NCBI GenBank assembly: GCA_030039005.1
Contig: JASHQT010000106.1
Location: 1-22,885 of the forward strand
Length of the DNA: 22,885 nt
Direction: 5' to 3'
Origin: Bryobacteraceae bacterium
GTDB lineage: Bacteria > Acidobacteriota > Terriglobia > Bryobacterales > Bryobacteraceae
Position 1 is the first letter of the stretch; each line of letters starts with the position of its first letter. Below, in pieces: positions 6,843-14,728 of this stretch. Below the pieces are notes generated by a model, which was not told where the DNA came from, made no database searches, and worked only from the letters and a program-made list of their open reading frames with translations. The position numbers were made by a program, and so were the translations under genes.

Positions 6843-8147
6843 ATGCCTTCCACAATGGTGGGACTGGACTTTGGAACCACGAACAGTTCTATCGCGCGAT
6901 GCACGAATGGAACTGGATCGGTTGAGCTCGCTCGATTTCAACTGTTCGGCGAAGTCACCGAATCCTATCGATCTCTCCTCTATCTGGAACTTATTCGCGA
7001 TCACGGAAAAGCGAGCCTCGCGTCGTGGACCGGTCCGGCGGGAATCGAGCGTTACTTGTCGAGGGAGGTTGCAGGGAGACTCATTCAATCGCTCAAATCC
7101 TTCCTCACCAGCCGGACGCTCGAGACCACTGAGATATTCGGCCGCCGCATCACTCTGGAAGATCTGATCGCCCGTATTCTTCGCGATTTGCGAGAGCGCG
7201 CTGAACTGCAGTTCGGAGCGCCAATCACTTCTGCCATGGTCGGCCGTCCCGTACGATTCGTGGGAGCGGAGACGGAGGAGGATAACGTTTACGCGGAAAT
7301 CCGGCTTCGGACGGCTTTCCATCTCGCGGGTTTCGAAGCCGTAGAATTCGAACTTGAGCCCGTGGCTGCAGCGCATTTTTACGAATCAACGCTACAGCGA
7401 GAGGAGCTCATCCTGATTGGTGATTTTGGAGGAGGTACCAGCGATTTTTCATTGATGCGTGTTGGCCCCACCGTTCTCCGCCGGGGCCGTACCAGACAGG
7501 ACCTCTTGGGCAATGCGGGAATCGGAGTCGCTGGGGACGCCTTCGACGCGAAGATCGTCAGGCATTTGGTTTCTCCGCATCTTGGAGCAGGAACGATGAT
7601 GCGATCGATTAACAAGATTCTGCCAGTTCCAACGTGGGTATACGCGAAGCTTGAACGGTGGCATCACTTGTCGCTGTTGCAAGCCAGGGACACGATGAAC
7701 CTGTTGCGTAGCGTTAGGGGGCAAGCGCTGGAACCAGAAAAACTCGAGGCCCTAATTCATTTGGTCAGTGAAGATCTTGGGTATCGCCTGCATCATTCGG
7801 TGCAGAAAACCAAATGCGAGCTGTCGAATGCGATGTCCGCCCGATTTGAACTGTCGGATGGATCGATCAACATTGATGCGGTAGCGCAGCGCTCTTGCTT
7901 CGAAGAATGGATTGCGGATGAGGTCGCCGCGATTGAAAATTGTGTCGATTCGCTCCTTCGAGACTCTGATGTTCGTCCATCGGACGTGAACATGGTCTTC
8001 TTGACTGGCGGTTCCTCGTACGTCCCAGCGGTCCGAGGGATTTTCGAGCGGCGATTCGGGGCCGAGCGAATACGTACGGGAAGCGAGTTTACTTCAGTCG
8101 CGCAGGGATTGGCGCTCGTTGCAAAAAAAAGGTCGCTTGTCGCTTAG
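6843..8147 (+). CDS. Hsp70-family ATPase, YegD-like
   Basis: A 434-residue actin-fold ATPase. PHOSPHATE-1 is GLDFGTTNSS (residues 7-16), PHOSPHATE-2 is GDFGGGTSDF (DFGGGT at 194-199) and the ADENOSINE motif is FLTGGSSYVPAV near residue 390. ELEPVAAA is the usual linker helix before PHOSPHATE-2. The protein stops soon after the nucleotide-binding domain and lacks a DnaK substrate-binding domain, as in YegD and related proteins of about 450 residues. GGGAAGG stands 9 bases before the ATG; Met5 is an alternative start. It is co-transcribed with the Nudix gene behind a type A aptamer. The client is unknown; a chaperone-like role under stress is inferred. Confidence 0.87.
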   Translation: MPSTMVGLDFGTTNSSIARCTNGTGSVELARFQLFGEVTESYRSLLYLELIRDHGKASLASWTGPAGIERYLSREVAGRLIQSLKSFLTSRTLETTEIFGRRITLEDLIARILRDLRERAELQFGAPITSAMVGRPVRFVGAETEEDNVYAEIRLRTAFHLAGFEAVEFELEPVAAAHFYESTLQREELILIGDFGGGTSDFSLMRVGPTVLRRGRTRQDLLGNAGIGVAGDAFDAKIVRHLVSPHLGAGTMMRSINKILPVPTWVYAKLERWHHLSLLQARDTMNLLRSVRGQALEPEKLEALIHLVSEDLGYRLHHSVQKTKCELSNAMSARFELSDGSINIDAVAQRSCFEEWIADEVAAIENCVDSLLRDSDVRPSDVNMVFLTGGSSYVPAVRGIFERRFGAERIRTGSEFTSVAQGLALVAKKRSLVA

Positions 8148-8398
8148 ACGGCGATCTCTTTTCGAACTTCGGCGATACGGGGCGCGCCATCGTGAATTTC
8201 GTGAGGCAAGATGTTCTCAATGAGAAGCGTTGCATATTACTCAGAATCTACGATCTAGCAACTTGAATGTTGAGGATAGAGGATGGTCGCGTTGTCGGGA
8301 TTCAGAACGGCGGCTGAGCAACGTCATCTATCTAGAGCGCCAGCACCACAAAAAACCGTATCCGGCAAGATTTTTTATTATGCCATCCGATTTTTTTC
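8148..8398. other. Intergenic region before the metK promoter
   Basis: This gap lies between the Hsp70-like gene and the metK promoter. It becomes AT-rich with T-runs near 8371-8377 and 8391-8397, just upstream of the -35 box, which may act as an UP-like element. No coding frame is supported, and I see no clear terminator for the Hsp70 operon. Confidence 0.45.
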
Positions 8399-8427
8399 TT
8401 GACAGATGCAATGACATTTGTTAGGTT
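8399..8427 (+). promoter_or_regulatory. Sigma70-like promoter of the metK operon
   Basis: A consensus TTGACA (8399-8404), 17-base spacer and TAGGTT (8422-8427), with T-rich DNA upstream. The aptamer starts 7 bases after the -10, so the transcript should begin almost exactly at P1. Confidence 0.75.
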
Positions 8428-8433
8428 GTTCGT

Positions 8434-8483
8434 GGCGGTGGAGTCCGCGCCAACATCGCTTGACGGCGATCAATGACTCCTGT
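8434..8483 (+). promoter_or_regulatory. Fluoride (crcB)-type riboswitch aptamer, type B copy 2
   Basis: It begins GGCGGUGGAGUCCGC. P1 is GCGG/CCGC, P3 is AUCGC/GCGAU, and the end CAAUGACUCCUGU pairs with GGAGU. G8438 and C8471 replace the canonical A6-U38 contact. The 3' strand is shared with the terminator that follows, the classic layout of a ligand-on switch: ligand-bound aptamer keeps ACUCC busy, so the terminator cannot form and metK is expressed. SAM riboswitch classes were considered because the gene is metK, but their motifs are absent. Confidence 0.85.
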
Positions 8484-8514
8484 GGCGAGAGCGCTGCAGG
8501 AGGTTTTGTTTTTT
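8477..8514 (+). terminator. Intrinsic terminator, expression platform of the metK riboswitch
   Basis: CTCCTGTGGCG (8477-8487) pairs with CGCTGCAGGAG (8492-8502) over 11 positions, nine Watson-Crick and two G-U, with an AGAG loop. GTTTTGTTTTTT follows. The 5' arm overlaps the aptamer's pseudoknot strand, so aptamer and terminator exclude each other. Confidence 0.85.
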
Positions 8515-8567
8515 AACCCCCTCCCTCCGCGTGTTCTCCCAAACAACCTAACGTAAGGAGCAGAGTT

Positions 8568-9737
8568 ATGAACTCTGAGGTAGGTTTGGAACGTTTTGGC
8601 GCGCACAGCGCGATGGCTACCGCTGAGATGGTAACGGACGGACATCCCGACAAATTCTGCGACCAAGTGGCGGACGCGATTCTGGATACGGCTTTGCAGA
8701 AGGACTCGAAGACGAAGGCGGGAATAGAATGTCTCGCCAAGGACAGTCTCCTCGTTGTTTCAGGGGAAATGAGCACCGGGGCCAATCTCGATATTGAGGA
8801 GATAGCCCGAGACGTTTGGGAGAACGTTGTTGGGTACGGCCCCGGCGAGGAACTCACTGTCATCAGCCACATCAAACTGCAATCTCCTGACATAGCGCGC
8901 GGAGATCATAGCGACGCCAGCGGAGTTGAAGGCGGCGGCGCCGGCGATCAGGGCGTGATGGTAGGTTACGCCACTGACGAAACGCCGGAGATGCTGCCAC
9001 AAGAATATGTGTTGGCGAGAGATCTCTGCTTGGGCCTTAAGTCGCTTCGTGACATGGGAACCAAGTGGCTGCGTCCGGATGGCAAAAGCCAAGTTACGTT
9101 GCTCGGGGGAAAAGTAAAGAGTGTCGTTCTCGCCGCGCACCATGATGCCCAGGTTTCCACGACTGAGGTTCGCGAGGTTCTTCGCAAGAAGGTCATCGAA
9201 CCCGTTCTTGGTTCCCATCTCATTGAAGATTCCCGAATAGTGATAAACGGAACCGGGAGGTTCACAATCGGAGGACCGAAAGCCGACGCCGGAGTAGTGG
9301 GACGAAAGATCGTTGTAGACGCCTACGGACCTCGCGTCCCGGTCGGTGGAGGTGCATATTCTGGCAAGGACCCGTCCAAAGTGGACCGAAGCGGAGCGTA
9401 CATGGCGCGTCACATCGCAAAGGCTGTGGTCCAGAACAAGTTGGCAAAGGAGTGCATGGTGGTGCTCGCCTATGCTATCGGGCAACACCAACCGGAAATG
9501 GTGCGCATTATGACGCGTCCCCATGCCAAGGAAGTGGAGCGTTGGGTTGCGGAGTACTTCAAGGATCTCAGGCCCGAGGCCATCACCGAGTATCTCGGCC
9601 TGAGAAATCCAAAGGGTTGGAGTTACCGTTCGACAGCTGCGTTCGGCCACTATGGGCGCGAGGCATTTCCATGGGAACGTTCCGTCTCTCTACCAATGAA
9701 GAAGACCGCACGAGCGAGCGTTGCAGAAAGCAAATAG
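8568..9737 (+). CDS. metK: S-adenosylmethionine synthetase
   Basis: A 389-residue enzyme that makes SAM from ATP and methionine and releases PPi and Pi, using Mg2+ and K+. Visible signatures are DGHPDKFCDQVADAI (ATP/methionine site), GAGDQGVMVGYATDETPE, PDGKSQVT, TGRFTIGGPKADAGVVGRK and the glycine-rich GGGAYSGKDPSKVDRSGAY. Length fits the bacterial family. Several normally strict positions differ in flavour (GYAIGQHQPEM near the end, MGTKWLRPD), so this looks like a divergent second copy and not the housekeeping gene. AAGGAG lies 8 bases before the ATG. It is controlled by a type B aptamer with terminator and followed 12 bases later by MCDYSL-2. A fluoride-tolerant isozyme is a reasonable guess, not shown. 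Confidence 0.95.
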   Translation: MNSEVGLERFGAHSAMATAEMVTDGHPDKFCDQVADAILDTALQKDSKTKAGIECLAKDSLLVVSGEMSTGANLDIEEIARDVWENVVGYGPGEELTVISHIKLQSPDIARGDHSDASGVEGGGAGDQGVMVGYATDETPEMLPQEYVLARDLCLGLKSLRDMGTKWLRPDGKSQVTLLGGKVKSVVLAAHHDAQVSTTEVREVLRKKVIEPVLGSHLIEDSRIVINGTGRFTIGGPKADAGVVGRKIVVDAYGPRVPVGGGAYSGKDPSKVDRSGAYMARHIAKAVVQNKLAKECMVVLAYAIGQHQPEMVRIMTRPHAKEVERWVAEYFKDLRPEAITEYLGLRNPKGWSYRSTAAFGHYGREAFPWERSVSLPMKKTARASVAESK

Positions 9738-9749
9738 AGAGGATCCAAT

Positions 9750-10235
9750 ATGTGTGACTATTCGCTGATGAATCTTCCGAACCGCTTGGCGAACGAAGGC
9801 GAAATCCTGGTGACGCATAAGTTCTCCAGCGGGTCAGTCGGATTTGTAGCATTGCAGGAGCTGTGCGCTCACCGAAACCAATCCGAGAGCAAGCCAACCG
9901 GCCTATGGAGCACCATAAAGGTTTGGTTTTCCGGACCTCCGGTTCTCCCCGGCCTGGCGGCAGTATGTATTCCTCCAGGCGCGAGATTGCAAGTGGTGTC
10001 TGTTTCACTTCGAGGGGACAAAGGCCTCGGTGCACAGCCCGACGATGAGTTGACGTTCACGGAGCTTTCCGCGTCATGGAATCAGTTTCGCGATGCCCTC
10101 CGTCTTAGGAATGGACGCGAAGTTCTTCTACAGAATGTAGGAACCGGCCTTCAAGTTCAAGTCGTCAGCCTTGCGTCGGCAGAGGAGCTGGAGTCGCACG
10201 CCGAGTACGTGAACGGTGTCCCTCTACGCCGTTAG
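9750..10235 (+). CDS. MCDYSL-family hypothetical protein, copy 2
   Basis: A 161-residue paralogue of the protein at 5038-5571. The two share the MCDYSLMNLPNRL start, a following G-E-(I/V)-L-(V/M)-TH-(K/R)-F block, AVCIPPGA near the middle, and NGREVLLQ near the end with TFTEL and RDALR before it. No membrane segment, signal peptide or known catalytic motif is seen. GAGAGGA precedes the ATG by about 6 bases. The gene lies 12 bases after metK and 72 bases before the SatP-like gene, so the three form one transcription unit. Both copies sit under type B aptamers, which ties this unknown family to the same signal. Function is unknown. Confidence 0.85.
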   Translation: MCDYSLMNLPNRLANEGEILVTHKFSSGSVGFVALQELCAHRNQSESKPTGLWSTIKVWFSGPPVLPGLAAVCIPPGARLQVVSVSLRGDKGLGAQPDDELTFTELSASWNQFRDALRLRNGREVLLQNVGTGLQVQVVSLASAEELESHAEYVNGVPLRR

Positions 10236-10307
10236 TTGGGCCAATTGCCTGGGAAGTCCAGCGCTAACGCCACCCAGAGCTGGTTGTTTCAGAAAGGGAG
10301 GATCTAC

Positions 10308-10904
10308 ATGAATAAGACGTCAAAATCCGTGGCAACGACAACCATCGGGTACATGTGCCTCGCGTTGACCGGATGGATGGTCTCAATGCCAAACGCTTCC
10401 TGGTTCTCTAAATCCTACGCCTATGGGGACGCGATGCTATACCCTCTAGCTGTCGTACTCGCTGTGATGGGTATATTGTCGTTTCTTCAAGGCCGAGCCT
10501 TGGACGCGATCGTTTTCTTCGGCGGAGGTGGACTGTTTTGGTCGGACTACCTCCACATGGCCGCAGCAACTTCCGTCGGCACAGCGGACCCACCGACCTA
10601 TGTGGGATGGTACGCCTTTATTTGGGCAGTCTTCTTCTGCTACGTCTGGCTGGGGGCCTTCAAGAGCGGCATCATCCGCTTCTTGTTCCTACTTGCGCTT
10701 TGGCTAACATTGCTTGCCCTTGCGATCGGAAATTGGGGCGCCATCCATGGCTTCGTCGTTCTGGGGGGGTACCTTGGTTTGATCACCTCGATTCTTGCCG
10801 CAATTGCGTCTGCTTTCGACGTAATAAGCTTCGGAATGAAAGTGGGAGATCCGAATCGCGAGATCGTGCCTGGCCTAAGCCCGACTCCGATCAAGGCGGC
10901 TTAG
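10308..10904 (+). CDS. Acetate/succinate transporter family (GPR1/FUN34/YaaH, SatP-like) membrane protein
   Basis: A 198-residue integral membrane protein with about six hydrophobic helices. The pattern matches the YaaH/SatP family: a first helix ending near MPNASWF, a conserved small-residue region LQGRALDAIVFFGGGGLFWSD, and helices around YVGWYAFIWAVFFCYVWLGA, LALAIGNWGAIHG and the last GYLGLITSILAAIASAF. Members form anion channels for acetate and succinate in the inner membrane. The classic N-terminal NPAPLGL signature is not present, so substrate could differ. The ATG at 10308 follows GGGAGGAT; the frame extends upstream without need. It is third in the metK operon behind a type B aptamer. 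Export of a small anion under stress is possible (inference). Confidence 0.8.
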   Translation: MNKTSKSVATTTIGYMCLALTGWMVSMPNASWFSKSYAYGDAMLYPLAVVLAVMGILSFLQGRALDAIVFFGGGGLFWSDYLHMAAATSVGTADPPTYVGWYAFIWAVFFCYVWLGAFKSGIIRFLFLLALWLTLLALAIGNWGAIHGFVVLGGYLGLITSILAAIASAFDVISFGMKVGDPNREIVPGLSPTPIKAA

Positions 10905-11228
10905 TGGCGCCGGCGAAGCGCTCGTGCAGTACTGCTGCTCGAAACGGCGGGAGGTGTCCACGCGTGAGCGCAGCGATGGGAGGTTGATCTGCTTCGGTGG
11001 GTCGTTTTGTCTCCCGGCAGAAAGAAGGTATGCGTCCTGGTTTGAGTACTTCCACGCCGTTTCCGCCATCCTACATTACTGTCCAGGAGTTTGGGAGTTC
11101 TGCTGCGGGCCCGGTATTGCCCCCAATTTGTTTTCGCGGCGGGAGCAAGTCACGGTGTCTCAACCCCATCACAAAGAATCTTCGCAACTAGTCGTGACGG
11201 TCCCAAACTCCCGCCGCATCATCTAAAG
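10905..11228. other. Intergenic region between SatP-like gene and glnA promoter
   Basis: Frames of up to 100 codons exist here but lack a ribosome binding site, a recognisable motif or reasonable composition. GC-rich short inverted segments occur, none followed by a U-run. I see no supported gene or terminator. Confidence 0.45.
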
Positions 11229-11257
11229 TTGACTCCATCCGGCAATGCGTTGACAAT
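11229..11257 (+). promoter_or_regulatory. Sigma70-like promoter of glnA
   Basis: TTGACT (11229-11234), 17-base spacer, GACAAT (11252-11257). The aptamer begins 8 bases after the -10. The spacing matches the other type A promoters. Confidence 0.68.
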
Positions 11258-11264
11258 AGATAAA

Positions 11265-11317
11265 GGCGTTGGAGTTCGCCCTTAAACGCCCCTTCGACCG
11301 GGGAAGATGACTCCTAC
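11265..11317 (+). promoter_or_regulatory. Fluoride (crcB)-type riboswitch aptamer, type A copy 2
   Basis: GGCGUUGGAGUUCGCC, then AAACGCCCC and GGGGAAGAUGACUCCUAC: P1 GGCG/CGCC, P3 CCCC/GGGG and the GGAGU/ACUCC pseudoknot. The 6-38 contact is U11269 with A11305. Downstream, GACTC (11309-11313) and CCAG (11317-11320) can pair with GAGTC (11335-11339) and CTGG (11330-11333), a competing stem. CAGGGAT (11318-11324) also matches ATCCCTG (11367-11373). No U-run follows, so control may act by another route than simple termination. It leads glnA after about 270 bases. The known glutamine (glnA) RNA motif was looked for and not found. Confidence 0.87.
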
Positions 11318-11588
11318 CAGGGATCTTGACTGGCGAGTCGTTGCTTCCGAACCAACTCACAAGAGAATCCCTGCTGCTGACTAGTTTGCCGATTTCATCG
11401 CCGGCGGTCCTCGTGACACCGGCGTCATTCGCGGCATGGGGCGAGTCTTGTCATCCAGTCGCGCTGCCGTGGACCTCGACGACCGCGACAGATTGGACCA
11501 GACGGCGCGCGACTAAGCGCGCGCTACGTCTTAAACCTGGAGCTCGAGTGGCTCTATCTGGCATTTAATTATCCAAATAGGGGGAACA

Positions 11589-12998
11589 TTGACGCCTAAC
11601 GAAGTCCTTGAATTCGCAAAGAAGAATGACGCAAAACAGCTTGATCTCCGCTTTACCGATTTGCCTGGGGTCCAGCAGCACGTTTCTTATCCGATCACTG
11701 AACTTGAGGAGGGTTCCTTTGAAGACGGTTTCGGATTCGACGGCTCAAGTATCCGCGGATGGGCCGCCATCAATGAGAGCGACATGCTGCTGGTCCCCGA
11801 TCCGGCGACAGCCATGATCGACCCGTTTTTCGAAACGAAGACTCTAGTAATGCTATGCAACGTCATCGATCCCGTCACGCGGCAACACTATGACCGCGAT
11901 CCGCGCTGGATCGCGCGTAAAGCCGAACTATACTTGACCAATTCAGGCGTGGCCGATACTGCTTACTTCGGCGCTGAAGCGGAGTTCTTCATCTTCGACA
12001 ACGTCCGCTTCGATCAGACATCGAACAAAGGCTTCTACGAAGTGGACGCGGAGGAAGGCCGTTGGAATTCGGGACGTGCCGACAACAATCTTGGTTATCG
12101 TCCTCGATATAAGGAAGGCTATTTCCCGGTTCCTCCGACCGATCATCATCAGGACCTGCGCGCGGAAATGGTCGAGACGATGATTCAGTGCGGCCTCAAT
12201 ATCGAATGCCATCACCACGAAGTTGCTACTGCTGGCCAATGCGAGATCGACCAGCGCTTTGACACGCTCGTCAAGTCCGCCGACAACATGATGATGTACA
12301 AGTACATCATACGAAACGTCGCTTATGTGCACGGCAAGACCATAACCTTTATGCCCAAACCGCTGTTCGGGGACAATGGCAGCGGAATGCACACGCACCA
12401 GAGCCTCTGGAAGGACGAGCGTCCCCTTTTCGCAGGCGACCTATATGCTGGTTTCAGCAAACTTGGCTTGTGGTACATCGGAGGATTGTTGAAGCATGCC
12501 AGGGCCCTCGCCGCGATCATTGCTCCGACTACGAATAGCTACAAGCGCCTTGTGCCGGGCTATGAGGCTCCAGTTAACTTGGCCTACTCTCGGCGAAATC
12601 GTTCCGCCGCCTGTCGCATTCCCATGTACTCGGCCAGCCCGAAATCGAAACGCGTTGAATTCCGCCCGCCAGATCCATCTTGCAACTGCTATTTGGCTTT
12701 TGCAGCGATGCTGATGGCCGGTCTCGACGGAGTGCTCGGCAAGGTCGAACCAGGCGAGCCACTTGATAAAGACATTTACGACTTAACGCCAGAAGAGATG
12801 AAAGCAGTACCTTCGATGCCATCCTCACTTGAAGAAGCTCTCGGTGCGCTCGAAGAGGATCATGATTTTCTCCTCAAAGGCGATGTATTCAGCGAGGACC
12901 TACTCGAAACCTATATCGGCTACAAGCGAAAGAACGAGGCCGACGCGGTGCGACTCCGTCCCCATCCCTACGAATTCGCCCTCTATTACGACATCTAA
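11589..12998 (+). CDS. glnA: Glutamine synthetase, type I
   Basis: A 469-residue GSI enzyme that forms glutamine from glutamate, ammonia and ATP; it works as a dodecamer in the cytoplasm. I see DGSSIRGW near residue 52, [21 protein letters not shown], the ATP-site [33 protein letters not shown] and [11 protein letters not shown]. Tyr397 in [11 protein letters not shown] matches the adenylylation site of GSI-beta, so GlnE control is possible. The start is a TTG at 11589 with GGGGG five bases upstream; no ATG fits. Some usually fixed positions differ ([12 protein letters not shown] in place of EFR-F-PDPS-NPY), which suggests a second, divergent copy. It is single behind a type A aptamer and converges with the MutS-like pair. 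Confidence 0.95.
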   Translation: MTPNEVLEFAKKNDAKQLDLRFTDLPGVQQHVSYPITELEEGSFEDGFGFDGSSIRGWAAINESDMLLVPDPATAMIDPFFETKTLVMLCNVIDPVTRQHYDRDPRWIARKAELYLTNSGVADTAYFGAEAEFFIFDNVRFDQTSNKGFYEVDAEEGRWNSGRADNNLGYRPRYKEGYFPVPPTDHHQDLRAEMVETMIQCGLNIECHHHEVATAGQCEIDQRFDTLVKSADNMMMYKYIIRNVAYVHGKTITFMPKPLFGDNGSGMHTHQSLWKDERPLFAGDLYAGFSKLGLWYIGGLLKHARALAAIIAPTTNSYKRLVPGYEAPVNLAYSRRNRSAACRIPMYSASPKSKRVEFRPPDPSCNCYLAFAAMLMAGLDGVLGKVEPGEPLDKDIYDLTPEEMKAVPSMPSSLEEALGALEEDHDFLLKGDVFSEDLLETYIGYKRKNEADAVRLRPHPYEFALYYDI

Positions 12999-12999
12999 C

Positions 13000-13053
13000 G
13001 ACAGCGATACGATACCGCCCTAGCCGGCAGAATCGTATCTTGCGAGTCCTGTC
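13000..13053. terminator. Possible hairpin terminator after glnA
   Basis: GATACGAT (13006-13013) pairs perfectly with ATCGTATC (13032-13039), and outer GACAG (13000-13004) matches CTGTC (13049-13053). It starts just after the glnA stop, between convergent genes. There is no U-run, so function is uncertain. Confidence 0.35.
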
Positions 13054-13222
13054 AAGGCCAATATGTGAGCCAGTTACAAGCGTTCTCCCAACGTTGACCT
13101 ACCGTTGGCTCGCCGGCAAGCGGCCCTTGCTGACCAACTAGAGGCGGCGCGACTCGTCTTTGGCGGCATTCTTGCGCCTTAGCGACGCCCACTCCCGATG
13201 AATTGTCTGCGGTGGCATCTGC

Positions 13223-14728
13223 TCACCCCCCAAAGATGCGGCGATAAAGATCCTCCCCGTGACTTGTCGGAAGTGGCTCGCCCTCAGACAATCGGTAGGT
13301 GCGCTGGCCATCTGAAAGCCTTTCGGCACGAAGAAAAAGCGCATCCTTCATATTCCGGCTGTAGAAGCCATGGGACAAGTCGTACATGTGAGTTACGAAA
13401 ACGACTTTGATCTCAGATTCGAGCAGGCCGCGCACGATCTGCCTCGCGATTTCGGAACCCTCCCGTTCATTGGTGGAAGCGAACGATTCGTTGAAGAGCA
13501 CCAGGCTATTGGAAGAAAGGTGCTCGACAATCGAGGTCATTCGTCTCAATTCCTCATCGAGCTTCCCGCTTTTCATGGAGGCGTCTTCTTCACGTTTGAA
13601 GTGGGTAAACACGCTCGGCCGAATATCAGCCCGGAAGAACTTTGCCGGCACGAACATACCAGCTTGCATCATCAATTGAGCCGTGCCAATGCTGCGCAGC
13701 AGCGTCGACTTGCCTCCACGGTTGGCACCCGTCACGATCATCAGCGTCTTGTCGCTCGCCTGGATGTCATTGCTGACTACGCGATCTGACATTCTGAGGC
13801 TAAGGCTTGCGTCGTACAGTCCGCGGGTAGAAAGGTCCGCCTGACCCAGGGGCAGCGGCTCAGGGAGGCAGACAGGTTCGCCTTTTCCAAGCAAGCGGTC
13901 ACGGAGATTGATGCATCCAATGTAAAAGGCGAGTTCCAGACGAAGCATGTTGAAGAAGCCTAGGATATGATCGCTCGACTGCGCAAGCGCTGCTCCAACG
14001 TCAGAGATCCCCTCATCTGTAAGATCTGATAATGCACGGTAGCCAGACTCGTCACGATCTGCAATCTCATAAAAGAGTTTCGAGCCTCGCTTGCCCGTTA
14101 ACCAGTCCTGAGCTTTCTCCCACCAGCGCCGGCTGTCCATCCAGGGCTTCCGAAGCACGTAGTCGATCCCTTTGTTTCTGGTTCCGAGTGCCGCCGTCAT
14201 TACCAGCGCGCCACGAAACTTCAGCCGCGCCACGTGGTCATCTACCGTCTGCATGTAGGGCTCAACCAGTTCGGTTGCAATCATCCGGAAGAGGCGCTGA
14301 AACCCTTCGGAATGAAACTGTGCGCCCTTGTCGGCTGCGATCTGCCGCAACTTTCTGAGCAGGGCCGAAAACATCTCCAAGACATCAATACCTCGGTGTA
14401 AGGCGCCCGAAGGATATCGCGAGGCCATCCATCCCCATGCCTTCTTCTCACTCTCGATCGCCTCTACAGCTAAGCCGTAAAGCTCCCGCACCACCCAGGG
14501 ATTATCGAGACAGTCCGTGAGAATGTGCTGTCGATATAAGATCGACTCGACATTGCCGAGGCTGGCGAGGAGTGCAGCCTTGGCGACGTCTAGCAAGAAC
14601 TTGTCTCCATCGGCCATTGTCTCGAGCAGTTTCTGCAGTTCCAAATCCTGCACCAGGTCGGGCGCGTTGGGAACCCGAGCTTCGCCTGCAGTAAAATCCT
14701 TGTCACGGTACATCAAGAAGACTTTCAC
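13223..14728 (-). CDS. MutS-like ATPase, second of pair
   Basis: A 501-residue protein with a C-terminal MutS domain V-type ABC ATPase. Walker A is GANRGGKSTLLRSIG near residue 334, the Q-like/D loop region has FTHFKREED, and Walker B plus signature is LVLFNESFASTNEREGSEIA. The Walker B aspartate of classic MutS (MDE) is Asn here, while the catalytic Glu remains. The N-terminal two thirds is helical like the MutS lever and clamp region; the mismatch-binding domain I with its FxE motif is absent. The ATG overlaps the stop of the first gene by four bases (ATGA). Genes of this type are recorded downstream of crcB riboswitches in other bacteria. The target is unknown. Confidence 0.85.
   Translation of the reverse strand: MKVFLMYRDKDFTAGEARVPNAPDLVQDLELQKLLETMADGDKFLLDVAKAALLASLGNVESILYRQHILTDCLDNPWVVRELYGLAVEAIESEKKAWGWMASRYPSGALHRGIDVLEMFSALLRKLRQIAADKGAQFHSEGFQRLFRMIATELVEPYMQTVDDHVARLKFRGALVMTAALGTRNKGIDYVLRKPWMDSRRWWEKAQDWLTGKRGSKLFYEIADRDESGYRALSDLTDEGISDVGAALAQSSDHILGFFNMLRLELAFYIGCINLRDRLLGKGEPVCLPEPLPLGQADLSTRGLYDASLSLRMSDRVVSNDIQASDKTLMIVTGANRGGKSTLLRSIGTAQLMMQAGMFVPAKFFRADIRPSVFTHFKREEDASMKSGKLDEELRRMTSIVEHLSSNSLVLFNESFASTNEREGSEIARQIVRGLLESEIKVVFVTHMYDLSHGFYSRNMKDALFLRAERLSDGQRTYRLSEGEPLPTSHGEDLYRRIFGG

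Noticed and set aside
8434..8567. SAM riboswitch upstream of metK
   Set aside because: The leader lacks SAM-I, SAM-II and SMK box features, and fits the crcB fold in detail, as do five other leaders before unrelated genes.
8760..9650. 296-codon minus-strand frame opposite metK
   Set aside because: It is the complementary shadow of a clear metK gene, with no family features of its own.
11265..11588. Glutamine (glnA) riboswitch upstream of glnA
   Set aside because: Its conserved motif is not present; the leader element is the same crcB-like aptamer as before the Nudix and HEAT genes.
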